From Bog-793 sp050010315 (GTDB lineage: Bacteria > Actinomycetota > Acidimicrobiia > Acidimicrobiales > Bog-793), in contig JBEKLG010000074.1 of NCBI GenBank assembly GCA_050010315.1, positions 1 to 8,245 on the forward strand: a stretch of 8,245 nucleotides of DNA. The letters run 5' to 3'. Positions 1 through 6,509 of the stretch are shown one piece after another. A program made the translations under genes and the position numbers. The notes beneath the pieces were generated by a model. The model was not told the DNA's origin. It made no database searches and was given only the letters and a program-made list of their open reading frames with translations. Within the stretch, counting starts at the first letter, position 1. Each line of letters opens with the position of its first letter.

Positions 1-147
1 CTGCCCACGCCCCTTCCGGTGGACCAGCACAGCGACTCGGCGACCGTGACAGTCCCCGACCTCGACCGTTCAGCCCCATCGGTGACACCGGACTCGGTCC
101 GAGACCTCGGACCGAGCCCGGTGCACCCAGAGGGGGCCAGCAGCTAG
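1..147 (+). CDS. Possible C-terminal tail of a gene entering from the left (partial)
   Basis: Reading frame 1 is open from the first base to a TAG at 145-147, giving about 48 residues rich in Pro, Ser, Asp and Val, with no recognisable domain. About 80% of its codons end in G or C and GAC and GTC codons are frequent, which fits this genome's coding style. Frame 3 is also open to a TAG at 153-155 but has a weaker third-position bias; frame 2 stops early. If real, this is the disordered end of a protein whose gene converges on the binding-protein gene. Against it, a very strong hairpin occupies 81-127, which would suit non-coding DNA better, and 48 open codons are not rare at this GC content. 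The function cannot be judged. Confidence 0.3.
   Translation: MPTPLPVDQHSDSATVTVPDLDRSAPSVTPDSVRDLGPSPVHPEGASS
81..127 (-). terminator. Strong GC-rich hairpin behind the binding-protein gene, probable terminator without U-tract
   Basis: Bases 93-102 pair perfectly with 107-116 (10 bp, loop GACC). After one A/C mismatch (92/117), 86-91 pair with 118-123. After a single bulged A (85), 81-84 pair with 124-127. That is 20 base pairs, nearly all G-C, beginning 25 nt past the stop of the binding-protein gene. No T-run follows on either strand, so it is not a classical intrinsic terminator. Actinobacterial terminators often lack a U-tract, and a stem like this could also protect mRNA 3' ends. Its near-symmetry means it could serve converging transcripts from both sides. 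Confidence 0.55.
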
Positions 148-158
148 CCGGCTAGCTG
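141..158. repeat. 18-bp perfect palindrome carrying two converging stop codons
   Basis: CAGCTAGCCGGCTAGCTG equals its own reverse complement. It contains the TAG at 145-147 that closes plus-strand frame 1 and the TAG (CTA at 152-154) that ends the minus-strand binding-protein gene. As RNA it could fold into a 7-bp stem with a CCGG loop. It could be part of a bidirectional termination region together with the larger hairpin at 81-127. A protein-binding site is also possible. Confidence 0.6.
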
Positions 159-1864
159 GTCGGACTCAAGTGCAGGACGATGACCTCGTTGGTCGGCGTG
201 TTCGGGCTACCCGACTCGTACGGGTGACTCGCCGACGGCCAGCCGGTGAAGTGCGCCGTGCTGTACTCGTCGAAAGACGCCCCGTAGAGGATCGGGATGA
301 CCGGAAGCTGCGTCGCCACGAACGACTCGATCGGCGCGAGCGCCTTCGCCTGTGCGGCCAGGGTGGTCGCACCTGCCAACGTGGCGAGGTCCTTGTCGAT
401 CGACTTGTTGACCAGACGCTCGAAGTCTCCGGTCACGGCCTTCGGGCTCGCTGTGTAGAGCGTGCTGTTCAGCCAGTAGTTGTAGAGCTGGTAGGCGGAG
501 ATGCTCGTGGTACCCCAGTGGATGTCCAACTGGTAGTGACCGTCGGTGATGTCCGCGCCCCATGCGGCGACCGACTGACCCACGAAGGTCGCGTCGATGC
601 CGGCCTTCCGAAGCTCTGTTGCCGCGAGCGCCGCGTCAGCCGCGTAGTCGGTGTAGGCCGCGGGCTCACCGATCGTGAGGGCCACAACCTTCCCGTTCTT
701 CTCGAAATACCCTTTCGAGTTGCGTGTGTAGCCCGCCTTCTCGAGCAGGCGCTTTGCGCCAGCAATATCGCTCTTCGCTGGGAGCGTGTCCTTTTTCACC
801 GACGCAGAGATCAGGCTCTGGAAGTTCGGCAGCGTCAGGCCGCTGGCGTTGGTCGCAGGCGGCTCACCGCCGCCCTCGCCTGACTTGCTGAGCTCGGTGC
901 GGTTGACGGCAAGGCTGATCGCCTGACGCACCACGAGCTGGTTGGTCGGCCACCTGGTCAGGTTCGGGTAGAACGTCACGGTGTTCACAGGAGCGAACCA
1001 CACGTGGTTCGTAGCCGGGTTCGCGCCCACGAATGCCTTCTGCAGGCCGGTGATGAAGTTACCCGCCCACGTAAGAGAGCCGCTGACCAGCTGGGAGAGC
1101 ACCACACTGTTCGAGGTGAGCGCCGGAAAGTAGATCGACTTGACAGCTGGCGGCGTGCCAGCGGCCGCAAATGGGCCACCCCAGTAGTTCGGGTTGACCT
1201 TCAAGGTGAATCCCTGGGGGGTCCAACTCGACACGACATAGGGGCCCGTGCCGATCGCTTGCGTATCGCTGATGACCTGCGAACCAGGAGTCGTGTACGC
1301 GCTCCACTGTGACTCCGGGACGATGTACAGCTCGCCAGCGACATTCTGCAAGTTTGTGTACTCCGACGCGGAGAAGTCGACCGTTACCGTGCTCGAAGTG
1401 GACGACACGCCGGAGATCGGAACACCGTACGTGTTAACGCTCGGGTTCTTTTCCAGCATCGTGTACGTGAACGCCACGTCCGCAGGGGTCATCGCGGTGC
1501 CGTTGCTGAACTTCACGCCAGACCGGATCGTAAAGGTGATCGACTTGCCGCCTTTGCCCCACGAATAGCCGCTCGCCAAGAAGTCGTACGGCGCCTTCGT
1601 CGGTTGTGCCACGTCGAACTGGAGCAACGGCTCGTAGATCAGCGAAGTCGCACCGAGCAGTACCGACGCCGAGGTCGGCTGGTACGGGTTGAAGTTGTTC
1701 GTGATCGAGCTCGCCGGACTCGACTCCATCGTGAGCACCGGGCTCGCGTCGCCCGATGCCGCCGGGACTCCGGTGCTCGCCATCACACCGCAGAGGAGGC
1801 CACCCACCATGAGGCCCGACGCAGCGACCGTCCAGAGCTTCCCTTGTTTGAGCCAACGTTTCAT
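152..1864 (-). CDS. ABC transporter substrate-binding protein, family 5 (peptide/oligosaccharide type)
   Basis: A 570-residue extracytoplasmic receptor that would deliver its ligand to the permeases encoded upstream. The ATG at 1862-1864 is preferred because GAAAGG (1873-1878) sits 8 nt upstream and it gives a proper signal peptide: MKRWLKQGK, then a hydrophobic stretch at about residues 10-29. A GTG at 1900 would add 12 residues without a better ribosome site. Family 5 (SBP_bac_5) hallmarks are the N-terminal YEPLLQFD (77-84), ITFTIRSGVKFSNGTAMTPADVAF (109-132), GTGPYVVSSWTPQGFTL (205-221) with NPNYWGG (224-230), and VRQAISLAVNR (312-322). The C-terminal FTGWPSASHPY (539-549) resembles, from memory, the GWP..xPY end of carbohydrate-binding members such as cellobiose receptors. 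The only Cys in the signal region (C25, in GLLC) has Leu at -1, so no canonical lipobox is visible; cleavage near VMA-S or PAA-S is an alternative. Two LacI-type operators lie 107-145 nt upstream. The substrate, probably a beta-glucoside or cello-oligosaccharide, is inferred from the neighbouring GH1 gene; a peptide ligand is not excluded. Confidence 0.93.
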   Translation of the reverse strand: MKRWLKQGKLWTVAASGLMVGGLLCGVMASTGVPAASGDASPVLTMESSPASSITNNFNPYQPTSASVLLGATSLIYEPLLQFDVAQPTKAPYDFLASGYSWGKGGKSITFTIRSGVKFSNGTAMTPADVAFTYTMLEKNPSVNTYGVPISGVSSTSSTVTVDFSASEYTNLQNVAGELYIVPESQWSAYTTPGSQVISDTQAIGTGPYVVSSWTPQGFTLKVNPNYWGGPFAAAGTPPAVKSIYFPALTSNSVVLSQLVSGSLTWAGNFITGLQKAFVGANPATNHVWFAPVNTVTFYPNLTRWPTNQLVVRQAISLAVNRTELSKSGEGGGEPPATNASGLTLPNFQSLISASVKKDTLPAKSDIAGAKRLLEKAGYTRNSKGYFEKNGKVVALTIGEPAAYTDYAADAALAATELRKAGIDATFVGQSVAAWGADITDGHYQLDIHWGTTSISAYQLYNYWLNSTLYTASPKAVTGDFERLVNKSIDKDLATLAGATTLAAQAKALAPIESFVATQLPVIPILYGASFDEYSTAHFTGWPSASHPYESGSPNTPTNEVIVLHLSPTS

Positions 1865-1970
1865 TGCGCTGACCTTTCTTCGAGCACACCCACCCGTCAC
1901 AGGTTGATGAGCCGCGGGCTATGTGGATCGCTGCTTTCGCGACCCAACCGTTCACTATTTTGGTATTCAG

Positions 1971-1984
1971 TGTAAGCGCTTACA
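1971..1984. promoter_or_regulatory. LacI-family operator 1 (perfect palindrome)
   Basis: TGTAAGCGCTTACA is a perfect 14-bp palindrome with a central CpG. That is the standard architecture for LacI-family repressors whose hinge helix inserts a leucine at the central step. It also fits the catabolite-responsive consensus TGWAANCGNTNWCA. It lies 107 nt upstream of the binding-protein start codon, and similar boxes occur at 1996-2009 and 7958-7971. The probable ligand is the LacI-type protein encoded at 6510-7748. No confident -35/-10 pair could be assigned nearby. Confidence 0.85.
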
Positions 1985-1995
1985 TTACAGCATCC

Positions 1996-2009
1996 TGTAA
2001 CCGCTTACA
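1996..2009. promoter_or_regulatory. LacI-family operator 2
   Basis: TGTAACCGCTTACA differs from operator 1 at one position. Its centre is 25 bp from the centre of operator 1, a bit over two helical turns, so two repressor dimers could bind side by side, though not exactly on the same face. The right arm, AACCGCTTACA, is identical to that of the operator at 7958-7971. Confidence 0.8.
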
Positions 2010-2120
2010 TATTTCTGGAGACAGTGTACCCCCTCGCGAGCGATGAGAACATAGCCTTTCACCTGCGGAAACGCTGCGCGGATTCGCCATCGTCAACCAG
2101 CCACGCAACGAGGATCGCAC

Positions 2121-2151
2121 AGGCGCGCTCCGGGCTTGTTAAGGCGCGCCT
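2121..2151 (-). repeat. Hairpin over the stop codon of the transporter operon
   Basis: AGGCGCGC (2121-2128) pairs perfectly with GCGCGCCT (2144-2151) around a 15-nt loop. The right arm is also part of a 12-bp palindrome, AAGGCGCGCCTT (2141-2152). On the minus strand it spans the TAA of the last ATPase gene. No T-run follows, so at best it is a weak or U-less terminator. It may instead limit read-through into, or processing before, the binding-protein gene. Confidence 0.35.
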
Positions 2152-3221
2152 TTACCACGACGGGACGGGTCACCGGTCCCGGCGCCATCCCGCACGAGGA
2201 GCGGTGCGGCGACATCGAGACGCCAGCAGGCAGCGGCCCGTTGCTCGTCGATCGCGACGGGCACGGGCGCCTCCCGTCGGCACCGCTCCTCGGCGAATGG
2301 ACAGCGCGGGCTGAAGCGGCACCCGACGACGCCCGAGATCGCGCTCCCCGCCTGGCCGGCGACGACCTTCGAGCCGGTCCGCAGCGAAGTGCCGAGCGCG
2401 TCGGGATCGGGCGCCGACGCGACGAGGAGCTGCGTATAGGGGTGTGCCGGATGCTGCGTCACCTCTTCGGAGGGTCCGCGCTCGACGATGTCGCCGGCGT
2501 ACATGACAAGTGTCTCGTCGGCGAAGTAGCGAGCGGAGGCGATGTCGTGCGTGATGTAGAGGATCGCCAGATCCAGTTCCTGGCGCAGATCGTCGAGTAA
2601 GCGGAGGATCTCGAGGCGGATCGAGACGTCGAGCATCGAGATCGGCTCATCGGCGAGGAGCACCCGAGGGCGCGCTGCCAGTGCCCGGGCGATGGCGACC
2701 CGCTGGCGCTGCCCACCAGAGAGCTCGTGGGGGTATTTCGCAAGGAACTGCTCTGGCGGAGTCAGCTGCACCTCAGAGATCACGCGCACCAGCTCGGACG
2801 CGATCGCCGCCCGGCCCTTTGCCACATGATGAAGCCGCAACGGACGCTCGAGGTGGTAGCGGACGGTGTGCACCGGGTTCAGCGAGGCGAAGGGGTCCTG
2901 GAAGATCATCTGGACTTCGTGCTTGTAGGCTCGGAACTGCCTACGGTGCTGGAGATGCACTGTCTTGCCGTCGAGGCGGATCTCACCCCTGGTCATCCGC
3001 TCCTGGCCGGAGAGGAGGCGGGCGACCGTCGACTTGCCCGAGCCGCTCTCTCCCACGAGGGCCACGACGCCGCTACGGTAGAGGCCGAACGAGACATCCC
3101 GGACGGCGGAAAGCACCGGGGACCTGAGGCCGCTTCCGAGTCTGAAGTCCTTGTGGATTCCGATCGCCTCGAGCACGAGGGGACCGTGGGACTCCGCCGC
3201 GGAGCGAACATCGCCGCTCAC
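2139..3221 (-). CDS. ABC transporter ATP-binding protein, OppF/DppF type
   Basis: A 360-residue cytoplasmic ATPase forming one half of the nucleotide-binding pair. The start is the GTG at 3219-3221, which overlaps the TGA of the preceding ATPase gene (GTGA), with GGAG 6 nt upstream. The longer in-frame start at 3389 would add 56 low-complexity residues inside the upstream gene. Motifs are Walker A GESGSGKST (57-65), Q-loop FQDP (107-110), signature LSGGQRQR (167-174), Walker B VLLADEP ending at D191-E192, D-loop SMLD (195-198) and switch His225. The oligopeptide/dipeptide C-terminal region has HPAHPYT (247-253) followed by C291, C297, C304 and C322. SMLD in place of the usual SALD is, from memory, frequent in carbohydrate-type Opp ATPases such as cellobiose transporters; this is weak support for a sugar substrate. 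It is the last gene of the overlapping B-C-D-F run. Confidence 0.94.
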   Translation of the reverse strand: MSGDVRSAAESHGPLVLEAIGIHKDFRLGSGLRSPVLSAVRDVSFGLYRSGVVALVGESGSGKSTVARLLSGQERMTRGEIRLDGKTVHLQHRRQFRAYKHEVQMIFQDPFASLNPVHTVRYHLERPLRLHHVAKGRAAIASELVRVISEVQLTPPEQFLAKYPHELSGGQRQRVAIARALAARPRVLLADEPISMLDVSIRLEILRLLDDLRQELDLAILYITHDIASARYFADETLVMYAGDIVERGPSEEVTQHPAHPYTQLLVASAPDPDALGTSLRTGSKVVAGQAGSAISGVVGCRFSPRCPFAEERCRREAPVPVAIDEQRAAACWRLDVAAPLLVRDGAGTGDPSRRGKGAP

Positions 3222-4339
3222 CGCGGGCTCCGAACAGTCTCGGCGTCCTGTGGCGCCGGCGCGTCGGGAAGAACGAACGGGCACGCCGAGACGTGGGAGG
3301 GGTCCTTGGAACCCCCGACCGGGGCGAGCCGCATGTCGATGTGCTTGCAGGCGTCGGTGGCGAACGCGCAACGCGGGACAAACGGGCAACCCGGAGGAAG
3401 GTTGCGCAGGTCCGGCGGCGAGCCGGGAATGCCTGCAAGCTCCCGTCGGGGCCCACGCAATGAAGGGAATGAGTTCAGCAAGCCGCGGGTGTAAGGGTGC
3501 GCGGGCTGATAGTGGATCTCCTTGGCGCTTCCTTCCTCGACGAGTCGACCGGCGTACATGACCGCGATTCGGTCGGCGATTTCGAGCAGAAGCGAGAGGT
3601 CGTGCGTGATGAACAAGATCGAGAAGCCGAGCCGTTCCTTCAGCTCGACGATCTGGGAGAGGATCTCGCGCTGCACGACGACGTCGAGCGCCGTCGTCGG
3701 TTCGTCCATGATCACGATCTCGGGATCTACAGCGAGGGCCATTGCGATCATCACTCGCTGGCGCATGCCGCCTGACAGCTCATGGGGATAGCTCCGGAGG
3801 CGCCCACGGTCGATCCCGACGAAGTCGAGGAGCGAGCCGGCCCGCTCGCGCCGCTCATCGCCGCTCATCGGAAGGTGGGCCTCGATCACGTCGAAGAGCT
3901 GGTCTTCGACCCGCAGCACCGGGTTCAAGGCGTTCATCGCGCTCTGGAAGACGATCGCGATCTCTCGCCAGCGCAGGGAGCGCAACTGGGCATGGGTCTG
4001 GTCAAGCACGGAAACGCCCTCGAGGCCGACGCGGCGCCCTCGGTACGTCACACTCCCCGCTGTGATCACCGCCGGGGGCCGCAGCAGCCGAACGGCGCCG
4101 TAGGCGAGGGTCGACTTGCCCGAGCCGCTTTCGCCCGCGAGCCCGACGATCCCCCCTCGCGGAAACGCCAAGTCGACACCTTCCACGGCATGCACATCGC
4201 CGTCGAGTGCCCGGTAGGAGATCGACAGGCCTCGGATGTCGAGGACCGGTGAGAGCGCGTCCGAAGTCGGGGTGGGAATGACCGAAGCAGCCACAGAGGG
4301 CCCCTCAGCCTTGTGCTCGGATTCCTTCGCGCGTCTCAC
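3218..4339 (-). CDS. ABC transporter ATP-binding protein, OppD/DppD type
   Basis: A 373-residue cytoplasmic ATPase, partner of the following OppF-type protein. It starts at a GTG (4337-4339) overlapping the TGA of the permease gene by the GTGA arrangement, with GGAGGG about 8 nt upstream. Motifs are Walker A GESGSGKST (69-77), Q-loop FQSAMNALNP (131-140, typical of the D-type subunit), signature LSGGMRQR (188-195), Walker B IVIMDEP with D212-E213, D-loop TALD (216-219) and switch His246. The C-terminal domain has QPAHPYTRGLL (278-288) and the cysteine set C318, C324, C331 and C353. The first 30 residues are hydrophilic and poorly conserved-looking. Overlap on both sides implies translational coupling and near-equal production of the subunits. 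Confidence 0.95.
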   Translation of the reverse strand: MRRAKESEHKAEGPSVAASVIPTPTSDALSPVLDIRGLSISYRALDGDVHAVEGVDLAFPRGGIVGLAGESGSGKSTLAYGAVRLLRPPAVITAGSVTYRGRRVGLEGVSVLDQTHAQLRSLRWREIAIVFQSAMNALNPVLRVEDQLFDVIEAHLPMSGDERRERAGSLLDFVGIDRGRLRSYPHELSGGMRQRVMIAMALAVDPEIVIMDEPTTALDVVVQREILSQIVELKERLGFSILFITHDLSLLLEIADRIAVMYAGRLVEEGSAKEIHYQPAHPYTRGLLNSFPSLRGPRRELAGIPGSPPDLRNLPPGCPFVPRCAFATDACKHIDMRLAPVGGSKDPSHVSACPFVLPDAPAPQDAETVRSPR

Positions 4340-5418
4340 GGCCGCCCCCCTCCGCGAGTGCTCTCGGGATTCGTAAGGAATGCGGCGTCGGGCTCACGGC
4401 GTCGGCCGTCCCCCTCTGTCGCTGCAAGCGACGGTGCCGGTGCGGTGACGAGCTGCCGGGAGTCGCCCTGTCCGTCGCGCAACACCGGTGTCGGGTCTGC
4501 TGGACGCCAGGACTGCCCACCGATCTTCCGCTGCTGCCCGACGTTGCGAAGCCGCGGGTTGCCCAATTCGTCGAGTCCGAAGTTCAAAAGGACGAGGCCC
4601 ATCCCGAGGACCGCCACACACAGCCCCGGTGGAAGGAACCACCACCAGGCGCCGAGTATGAGTGCGTTCTGGTTCTGGACCCAGTAGAGCATTGACCCGA
4701 GGCTCCAGCTCGTGAGGTCCCCGAGACCGAGGAAGGTGAGGGCAACCGAGGTCAGCACCGCGTAGAGGACGGTACCGACGAAACTCGCCGCGATGAGGCT
4801 CACCTCGTTCGGCAGGATCTCGAAAAAGATGATCCTCCAGGTCCTTTCCCCAGTCTCCCGGGACGAGCCGATGTAATCCCTGGCGCGAAGCGACATCGTC
4901 TGCGCCCGGATGACCCGAGCGCCCCACGGCCAGCCGAGCGAGCTCAGCACGAACGCCGTCACGAGGTTTCCCGACTGGGGCAGGTAACCGAGGATTACGA
5001 CGAGTAGCGGCAGTGCCGGAAGGACAAGGAAGGAGTTGCTGAGCAGCGAGAGCAACTCGTCAGCGAAGCCGCCGAGGAAGCCCGCGCTCACGCCGATGAC
5101 GACCGAGAGGAACGTGGCGATCACCCCCGTCGTCAAACCGATGAGGACGGTTGCTCGAATGCCGACTAACAGCTGGGAGAGCACGTCTTGACCGAACGTG
5201 GTCGTGCCAAGCAGGTGGACAGTGTTCGGCGCTAACGGTATGTCTTGGGCCGGGTTGATCGCCGACGGATCGAAGGGCGCGAGATAGGGACCGAAGATCG
5301 CGAGGAAGATGAAGATTGCGATGATGACGACGCCAATCTTGGCTTTGAGCGGCAACGAGCGCCCGAAAAGCCGGCGACGCGCCCTTGGAATCTCCGCCGG
5401 GAGGGTGAGCACTGCCAT
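4336..5418 (-). CDS. ABC transporter permease, OppC/DppC type, with long C-terminal tail
   Basis: A 360-residue inner-membrane permease. The ATG (5416-5418) overlaps the preceding stop by one base (TGATG). After a basic N-terminus (RARRR, 12-16), hydrophobic segments lie near 26-47, 88-116, 122-147, 150-168, 206-232 and 256-284. Between the first two is HLLGTTTFGQDVLSQLLVGIR (68-88), the conserved C-subunit periplasmic sequence (usually HPLGTDxxGRDVLSRL). The ATPase-contacting EAA loop is at about 181-204, with RETGERTWRIIFFEILPN. The family normally ends near NFGLDELGNPRLR (279-291); here about 70 hydrophilic residues follow, rich in Arg, Pro, Gly and Ala. The tail is probably cytoplasmic and of unknown role. 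It pairs with the B-type permease to form the pore. Confidence 0.94.
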   Translation of the reverse strand: MAVLTLPAEIPRARRRLFGRSLPLKAKIGVVIIAIFIFLAIFGPYLAPFDPSAINPAQDIPLAPNTVHLLGTTTFGQDVLSQLLVGIRATVLIGLTTGVIATFLSVVIGVSAGFLGGFADELLSLLSNSFLVLPALPLLVVILGYLPQSGNLVTAFVLSSLGWPWGARVIRAQTMSLRARDYIGSSRETGERTWRIIFFEILPNEVSLIAASFVGTVLYAVLTSVALTFLGLGDLTSWSLGSMLYWVQNQNALILGAWWWFLPPGLCVAVLGMGLVLLNFGLDELGNPRLRNVGQQRKIGGQSWRPADPTPVLRDGQGDSRQLVTAPAPSLAATEGDGRRREPDAAFLTNPESTRGGGRP

Positions 5419-6401
5419 CAGTACGCCGCCCTTCTGCGAGTCCTTGGGTCGGCGATGACGTAGACCGCGTCGGCGAGGAGGTTGGCGATCAGCACCGCCA
5501 TCGCGATGACGAGGAAGATACCCTGCATCAGCGGATAGTCATCCGAGGTGACCGCGTTGTACAGCGTGTAGCCAACACCCGGATACGAGAACACGAACTC
5601 CATGACGAGAGCTCCCGCGACGACAAAGCCGAGCGAGACGGCGAATCCGGCGATGTTCGGGAGGATCGCGTTGCGGGCCGCGTAGGTGAAGATGACCCGC
5701 CGGTTCGAAAGGCCCTTTGCCTGCGCGGCAAGGACGTAGTCCTCGCCGATCGTCGTGATCATGACGTTGCGCATCTGCAGCATCCATCCGGCCATCGAGG
5801 TGATGATGAGGGTGAATGCGGGCAGGATCGAGTGGTAAACGGCGCTTTGGATGAAAGCCCAGTGCCAGCCGGGTATCAGCCCATTGCTATAACCCTGGCT
5901 TGAGGGGAACAAGTGCCAGTGAATCGCGAGCAAGTCGATCAAGAGCAGCGCGAGGAAGAAGTAGGGAACCGCTTGGAGGAAGGTGAACGCGGGAAGAAGC
6001 TGGTCGAGGATGCCGCGCCGACGCCAGCCGGCGACGATGCCGAGCAGAGTGCCTAAGGCGAAACTCAGGACCGTCGCCGAGCCGACGAGGATCAAGGTCC
6101 ACGGGATCGTCTCCGCAAGGACCGAGACGACCGAGGAGGGGTAGTAGTTCGTCGAGAGCCCGAGGTTGCCGTGGAAAATGTTGACGAGATAGATGACGTA
6201 CTGGTGGACAAGGCTCCCTTGCTTCCCGATGCCAAACTCGATCTCGAGGGCCTTCTCTGCCGCAGGCTGCAACGCGGGGAACTTCGCCATCATCGTCGTG
6301 ACCGCGTCGCCCGGCATCAGCCTCGGGATGAAGAAGTTCACCGTCACCGCCACCCACGCCGCGACTACGTAGGTGGCGAGCCGTCTAGCGATGAACTGCA
6401 C
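5418..6401 (-). CDS. ABC transporter permease, OppB/DppB type
   Basis: A 327-residue inner-membrane permease, first of the four overlapping transporter genes. The start is a GTG (6399-6401) with AAGGGGAG just upstream, and no upstream alternative looks better. It has the standard B-subunit plan: N-terminal helix (7-26) followed by RLMPGD (27-32), helices near 99-126, 135-160, 186-210, 248-271 and 291-315, and the EAA loop EDYVLAAQAKGLSNRRVIF (220-238) with RNAILPN (243-249). FSYPGVGYTLYNAV (271-284) and the terminal ADPRTRRR (317-324) are family signatures. Residues 85-95 and 165-182 should face outside. A 108-bp gap separates it from the repressor gene in the same direction. No TGTAA-type operator is in that gap, so transcription may come through lacI; a poor promoter-like pair (TTGGCG-16-AAGGAT, 6462-6489 reversed) is the only local candidate. 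Confidence 0.95.
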   Translation of the reverse strand: MQFIARRLATYVVAAWVAVTVNFFIPRLMPGDAVTTMMAKFPALQPAAEKALEIEFGIGKQGSLVHQYVIYLVNIFHGNLGLSTNYYPSSVVSVLAETIPWTLILVGSATVLSFALGTLLGIVAGWRRRGILDQLLPAFTFLQAVPYFFLALLLIDLLAIHWHLFPSSQGYSNGLIPGWHWAFIQSAVYHSILPAFTLIITSMAGWMLQMRNVMITTIGEDYVLAAQAKGLSNRRVIFTYAARNAILPNIAGFAVSLGFVVAGALVMEFVFSYPGVGYTLYNAVTSDDYPLMQGIFLVIAMAVLIANLLADAVYVIADPRTRRRAAY

Positions 6402-6509
6402 AGCGCTCCCCTTCTTCCCTCTTGCCGACCCGCTGAGAAAGAGACCGCGCCAGCATTCCTGATCCTTGCCTCGTCGGTTTTCTCGCCAAGCATTCCGCTT
6501 CCATCACCG

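Noticed and set aside
170..883. Open frame of 237 codons on the plus strand opposite the receptor gene
   Set aside because: Arg-rich antisense shadow of the family 5 receptor, with no recognisable motif.
3222..3389. 56-residue N-terminal extension of the OppF-type ATPase
   Set aside because: The GTG at 3221 has GGAG before it and a GTGA overlap with the previous stop; the extra residues lie inside the upstream gene and are low complexity.
2727..3494. Open frame of 255 codons on the plus strand opposite the two ATPase genes
   Set aside because: It crosses the junction of two well-supported minus-strand genes and shows no protein-family features.
5969..5978. AACCGCTT core inside the B permease gene
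   Set aside because: It lacks the TGT/ACA outer bases and lies in coding sequence, so it is most likely chance.
6462..6489. Promoter-like pair TTGGCG-16-AAGGAT (minus strand) before the B permease gene
   Set aside because: Each hexamer matches the consensus at only about four positions, which is expected by chance.
6490..6503. Possible fourth operator (CCGCTT core) at the end of lacI
   Set aside because: Only 9 of 14 positions match TGTAACCGCTTACA and the left arm is absent.
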